Shown: one piece after another, positions 60,712 to 64,000 of the stretch
Layout: each line of letters starts with the position of its first letter
Numbering within the stretch: position 1 is the first letter of the stretch
DNA from: UBA668 sp041918155
Lineage (GTDB): Bacteria > Actinomycetota > Acidimicrobiia > Acidimicrobiales > Ilumatobacteraceae
Assembly: GCA_041918155.1 (NCBI GenBank)
Contig: JAYRWH010000081.1
Location: 1-64,000, forward strand
Length of the DNA: 64,000 nt
Direction of reading: 5' to 3'
The notes under the pieces: generated by a model
Told to the model about the DNA's origin: nothing
Seen by the model: only the letters and a program-made list of their open reading frames with translations
Databases searched by the model: none
Translations under genes and position numbers: made by a program

Positions 60712-61341
60712 ATGACTTCCCGAACCATCTGCATCGCCCGGGTCAAGGGCAGCGGCGGCGAGCCGATAGGTCGTCTGGTGGCCGACGCGCTCGGCTACCA
60801 ACTGGTCGACGAGGAGATCATCCAGCGGGCCGCCGAGTCAGAGGGTGTGTCCGTCGATGAACTGACGGAAGTAGAGCAACGCAGTTCGGTGATCAGCCGG
60901 CTGATGAAGTTGATGGCCTTCTCCTCGGGTGTCCCTGATGCCACGGGTATCTACTTGCCGCTGGCGGATCTGCCGACGCACGACCCGAAGTCGCTGCGCG
61001 GCCTCATCCAGAAGTCGATCCACGAGACGGCCGATCGTGGCAACGTCGTGATCGTGTCGCACGCCGCCTCGTTCGCACTGGCCGGTCGCGACGACACGCT
61101 GCGCATCCTGGTGACGGCGCCGACGGCGATCCGCGAGGCGCGGGTCGCGGCCGGCGAATCGCTCGACGAGAAGCACGCGGCGAAGGCGGTGGCCGACGAC
61201 GACGCCGGCCGCGAGAGCTACCTGAAGAAGTTCTACGGCGTGGAGCACGAGCAGCCGTCGCACTACGACCTCGTGCTCAACGGCGGCACCTTGTCGGCCG
61301 ACGCGATCGCGGCACTCGTGGTCGCTGCCGCCAACAGCTGA
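60712..61341 (+). CDS. Cytidylate kinase-like family protein
   Basis: 209 residues from ATG 60712; GTG 60703 is also in frame. TICIARVKGSGGEPIGRLVA is a weak P-loop-like start (GSGGEPIG, not the GPxGxGKS of true kinases). VVIVSHAASFALAGRDDTLRI and DDDAGRESYLKKFYGV fit the cytidylate-kinase-like group. Catalytic ability is uncertain. It follows glgC after 40 bases. Confidence 0.75.
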   Translation: MTSRTICIARVKGSGGEPIGRLVADALGYQLVDEEIIQRAAESEGVSVDELTEVEQRSSVISRLMKLMAFSSGVPDATGIYLPLADLPTHDPKSLRGLIQKSIHETADRGNVVIVSHAASFALAGRDDTLRILVTAPTAIREARVAAGESLDEKHAAKAVADDDAGRESYLKKFYGVEHEQPSHYDLVLNGGTLSADAIAALVVAAANS

Positions 61342-61387
61342 CAAGTCGGCGCTCAGGCGGGCTGGTGGCCCGGCTGAACGCCGAAGC

Positions 61388-61906
61388 TCACTCGGTTGCG
61401 GTGGTGTCGATGACCTGGCCGAGTTCGCCACGGAAATCGGGCGGCAGCGGGGTCTCTTCGTGATCGAGCGTGGTGGCGACGCGCTGGGCGAGGTTGTGGT
61501 CGTTCATGATCGCCCGCGCCACGGTAGGGCCGACGCGGCCGCCGAGGGGCATCTGGCCCGACGCCACCGCAGCGATCAGCGCGCTCGACACGTGCGCCGC
61601 GACCGGCTGCACCTTGCCCCAATCAACCTCGCCGGCCATCGCCCGCATCTTCTGCGCGGCCTCGGTGGTGCGCTCGGCGGTGGCGGCGCGCACGGCGGCC
61701 CAGTCCACAGCACGCAGCGCAGAGGTGATCGTGCGCGCATCAGCGCCATCAGCGCCATCAGCATCCGCCGCCGAGGCGCTCGCCTTGCCGGCCTCGTACT
61801 CGGCCTTCAGCGTGCGCGCGAACTCCTTGGCGCGGTCCTTCGACGTGAACGGCTTCACCGCCTCCGTCAAGCGGGCCGCCACCTTGCCGAGCGATCGCAC
61901 AACCAT
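61388..61906 (-). CDS. Hypothetical Ala-rich protein
   Basis: 172 residues. A basic N-terminus (VRSLGKVAARLTEAVKPFTSKDRAKEF), then helical Ala-rich segments with ADADGADGADA encoded by a short GCGCCATCA tandem repeat near 61740-61765. No membrane helix or signal. Family not recognised. Convergent with the kinase-like gene. Confidence 0.6.
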   Translation of the reverse strand: MVVRSLGKVAARLTEAVKPFTSKDRAKEFARTLKAEYEAGKASASAADADGADGADARTITSALRAVDWAAVRAATAERTTEAAQKMRAMAGEVDWGKVQPVAAHVSSALIAAVASGQMPLGGRVGPTVARAIMNDHNLAQRVATTLDHEETPLPPDFRGELGQVIDTTATE

Positions 61907-61968
61907 CGACGGTCACGATAGTGCTCCACCTCGTCGCCACGGCCGCCGGCGCGGGATGCTGTGCACCC

Positions 61969-63255
61969 ATGAGCGACATCCTCGACGAACTCGACGCCTG
62001 GCTCACCGAGAACTGGAACGCCGACCTCACCGTCGGGGAATGGTGGGAGCGGCTCGGCGCGTCCGGCTGGGCGGCACCGGCGCTGCCCACCAACGCGTAC
62101 GGCAAGGGTCTTGGCCGTAACGACGCGATTGCTGTCGGCAACCGCATCGTGCGCCACGGCGCGGTGCCCGCGCCCGGGGGCCTCGGCATGCTGCTCGCCG
62201 CGCCCACGATCGCGGTGCACGGCACACAGGAGCAGATCGAGCGCTTCGTGCGCCCGATCGTCACCGGCCAGTCCGCGTGGTGCCAGCTGTTCAGCGAGCC
62301 GGGCGCGGGTAGCGACCTCGCCGGCCTCGGCTGTCGCGCGCTGAAGGACGGCGACGAGTGGGTAGTGAACGGCCAGAAGGTGTGGACCAGCGGCGGCCAC
62401 ATCGCCGATATGGGCATGCTCATCGCCCGCACCAATCCCGACGTGCCCAAGCACCAGGGCATCACCTGGTTCGCGTTCGACATGCACCAACCCCGAGAGG
62501 TGGAGGGGCGCCCGCTGCGGGAGATGACCGGGCGGGCGTTGTTCAACGAGGTGTTCCTCAGCGAGGCCCGCGTCGCCGATGATGCGATCATCGGCGGCAC
62601 GAACAACGGCTGGGCGGTGGCCAACACGACGCTGATGTTCGAGCGCGCCGGCCTCGGCGCGGGCGGTCACACCGCGGCCGCGCTGTGCTCGCCGGGCACG
62701 ATCGCCGGCGACCTGCCCAAGCGCGTCGGCGACTTCCTGCGCGCCTCGGGCCCCTCGGCCGCGGCCGGCACGCTCGCCGCCGGCGCGGAGAAGATCTTCA
62801 TCGAGATGGCCCGCCAGAGCGGGGCGATCGACGATGCGTCAGTGCGCCAGGAGCTGGCTCGCCTGCACACCATGCATGAGGTCGGGCGCATGCTCGCCCT
62901 GCGCCTCAAGGCGGAGAAGGCCGCCGGTCGCGACATCCCCGGCGCACCGAACATCGCCAAGTTGTCGATGAGCAACATCATGCGATCCAGCCGCGACCTC
63001 GGCCTGCGCATCGCCGGCGCGAACGGCATGCTCCACGGCTACAACTCGGCGGATCGTGCAGTGGTGGAGGAGGCGACGGGGCAGCCCTATCTCGCGCACA
63101 TCACTGAAATGGCCCTGTTCGCCCAGGGCCCGCCGATCTACGGCGGCACGGATCAGGTGCAGCGCAACATCCTCGGTGAGCGCGCGCTGGGCCTGCCCAA
63201 GGAGCCCAACGACGACAAGGTGAAGACCTGGGCGGAGTTGCCGAGAAACGGCTGA
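61969..63255 (+). CDS. Acyl-CoA dehydrogenase
   Basis: 428 residues. QLFSEPGAGSDLAGLGCRA near 104 and VVNGQKVWTSGG near 132 are FAD/substrate-site motifs, with PPIYGGTDQVQRNILGER near 402 as the C-terminal signature. The Glu base could not be placed with confidence. It oxidises an acyl-CoA; chain length unknown. The start ATG 61969 has no strong ribosome site. Confidence 0.93.
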   Translation: MSDILDELDAWLTENWNADLTVGEWWERLGASGWAAPALPTNAYGKGLGRNDAIAVGNRIVRHGAVPAPGGLGMLLAAPTIAVHGTQEQIERFVRPIVTGQSAWCQLFSEPGAGSDLAGLGCRALKDGDEWVVNGQKVWTSGGHIADMGMLIARTNPDVPKHQGITWFAFDMHQPREVEGRPLREMTGRALFNEVFLSEARVADDAIIGGTNNGWAVANTTLMFERAGLGAGGHTAAALCSPGTIAGDLPKRVGDFLRASGPSAAAGTLAAGAEKIFIEMARQSGAIDDASVRQELARLHTMHEVGRMLALRLKAEKAAGRDIPGAPNIAKLSMSNIMRSSRDLGLRIAGANGMLHGYNSADRAVVEEATGQPYLAHITEMALFAQGPPIYGGTDQVQRNILGERALGLPKEPNDDKVKTWAELPRNG

Positions 63256-63272
63256 CCGGCCAGGCTGGGCCG

Positions 63273-64000
63273 ATGGATACCCTCGGCTACATCGCGGCGA
63301 CCGCCGCTGCAGTGGCGGGAGGCGGGATCAACGCACTCGGCGGTGGGGGCACGCTGGTGACGTTCCCGGTGTTGCTCGGGCTGGGCGTGCCTTCGGTGGC
63401 CGCGAACATGACGAACACCGTGGGGGTCTCTGTCGGCTATGTCGGCGGTACGTGGGCCCAGCGCGGCGGGCTGCAGGGCCAGTACCAGCGCCTGCCCAAG
63501 TTGCTCATTGCTGGCGCGATCGGCGGCCTCGCCGGAGCGATCCTGCTGAAGTCGACGAGCGACGATCGGCTGCGGCAATTGATCCCCGTGCTGCTCGGAC
63601 TCGCCACCGTGCTGCTCGCCCTGCAGCCCAAGCTGCGCACCTGGCTCGGCCGTCACGCGGCCGCGGCCGATCGGCCCGATGCCGCGTGGCTCGTGCCCGC
63701 GGTCGCGCTCGGCGCGGTGTACGGCGGCTACTTCGGCGCCGGCCTCGGCGTGATGCTGCTGGCCATGCTCGGCCTCGGCGTGCACGAGCCCCTGAACCGC
63801 TCGAACGTGCTGAAGCAGTTGCTCGCGTTCGTGATCAACTTCGTCGCCGCCGCGTTCTTCGTGTTCACCGGCAAGGTGTGGTGGGGGCTGGCCGGGTTGA
63901 TGGCCGCGGGCAGCCTGCTCGGGGGTGTGCTCGGCGGGCGCGTCGCCGGCCGCTTGCCACCCGAGCGCTTCCGCCTCGTCGTGATCGCGGTGGGCGCCAT
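63273..64000 (+). CDS. Sulfite exporter TauE/SafE-family permease (3' truncated by window)
   Basis: At least 242 residues; the gene runs off the right edge. The N-terminal half has GGGINALGGGGTLVTFPVL and the repeated half YGGYFGAGLGVMLLAML, the hallmarks of the two TauE repeats. MTNTVGVSVGYVGG is typical of the family. About eight membrane helices are expected. Substrate cannot be told. ATG 63273 lies 18 bases after the dehydrogenase stop, so the two may be co-transcribed. Confidence 0.9.
   Translation, partial: MDTLGYIAATAAAVAGGGINALGGGGTLVTFPVLLGLGVPSVAANMTNTVGVSVGYVGGTWAQRGGLQGQYQRLPKLLIAGAIGGLAGAILLKSTSDDRLRQLIPVLLGLATVLLALQPKLRTWLGRHAAAADRPDAAWLVPAVALGAVYGGYFGAGLGVMLLAMLGLGVHEPLNRSNVLKQLLAFVINFVAAAFFVFTGKVWWGLAGLMAAGSLLGGVLGGRVAGRLPPERFRLVVIAVGA

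Noticed and set aside
1..64000. Prophage or integrative element
   Set aside because: No integrase, transposase, attachment-site repeats or phage structural genes were seen, and composition is uniform.

Overview
The window is a high-GC, gene-dense chromosome segment from an actinobacterium. An Acidimicrobiia-like organism (Ilumatobacter/Microthrix relatives) is my best guess. It rests on the very high GC, frequent GTG starts, a predicted F420-type flavin-split-barrel enzyme, an LAxTG-type sortase substrate, an RskA-like anti-sigma factor and a GlgA/GlgC pair. There is no rRNA marker, so the placement is inference. I see no tRNA, rRNA, CRISPR array, insertion sequence or prophage.

Region 1 (1-20.7 kb) is the most unusual part: a phosphate-uptake and cell-surface locus. 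From 276 to 13626 ten genes run on the + strand, nearly all joined by 1-4 base ATGA/TGATG overlaps (11 bases in one case). They encode three coiled-coil proteins (two ending in a membrane helix), PstC, PstA, a membrane-anchored PstS, a second very large phosphate-binding-like protein, two surface proteins sharing a new cysteine-paired domain, a sortase homologue lacking both catalytic His and Cys, and a PstB with a 200-residue N-terminal extension. The order is coil-coil-coil-pstC-pstA-pstS-PBP-surface-LAHTG surface-pseudosortase-pstB. After a 251-base gap come a third secreted substrate-binding-type protein, a secreted protein with the same Cys-paired domain plus FN3 and WxL-like domains, a strong terminator, and two membrane-anchored immunoglobulin-like proteins, the first of WxL-interacting (DUF916) type. 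Two small polytopic membrane proteins follow. I infer a surface complex that captures phosphate or another oxyanion and attaches it to the cell wall.

Region 2 (20.7-31.8 kb) is metabolic: SelO; an ArsR regulator with arsenite methyltransferase ArsM; thioesterases; glutathione peroxidase; a TetR regulator; an aldo/keto reductase; an acyl-CoA ligase; a GT-C-like membrane protein; and a DUF2520 oxidoreductase.

Region 3 (31.8-39 kb) holds a lipoprotein polysaccharide deacetylase, an ECF sigma/anti-sigma pair divergent from a lipoprotein across a near-palindromic intergenic region, a SRPBCC protein, an unknown protein, and a ygeW-ygeY pair.

Region 4 (39-53 kb) has a PAS/GAF/EAL signalling gene broken by an apparent one-base frameshift, a methyltransferase, the AMMECR1-MEMO1-radical SAM trio, a lipoprotein with a MacAB-like exporter whose adaptor carries peptidoglycan-binding and Calx-beta-like domains, a thiolase/DUF35 pair behind an AT-rich palindrome, and a sugar-isomerase-like gene.

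Region 5 (53-64 kb) has a MoxR ATPase with a DUF58-transglutaminase fusion, an F420/FMN split-barrel protein, a universal stress protein, glgA and glgC, a kinase-like protein, an acyl-CoA dehydrogenase and a 3'-truncated TauE/SafE permease. The only gene-free stretch over 300 bases is 25974-26300.
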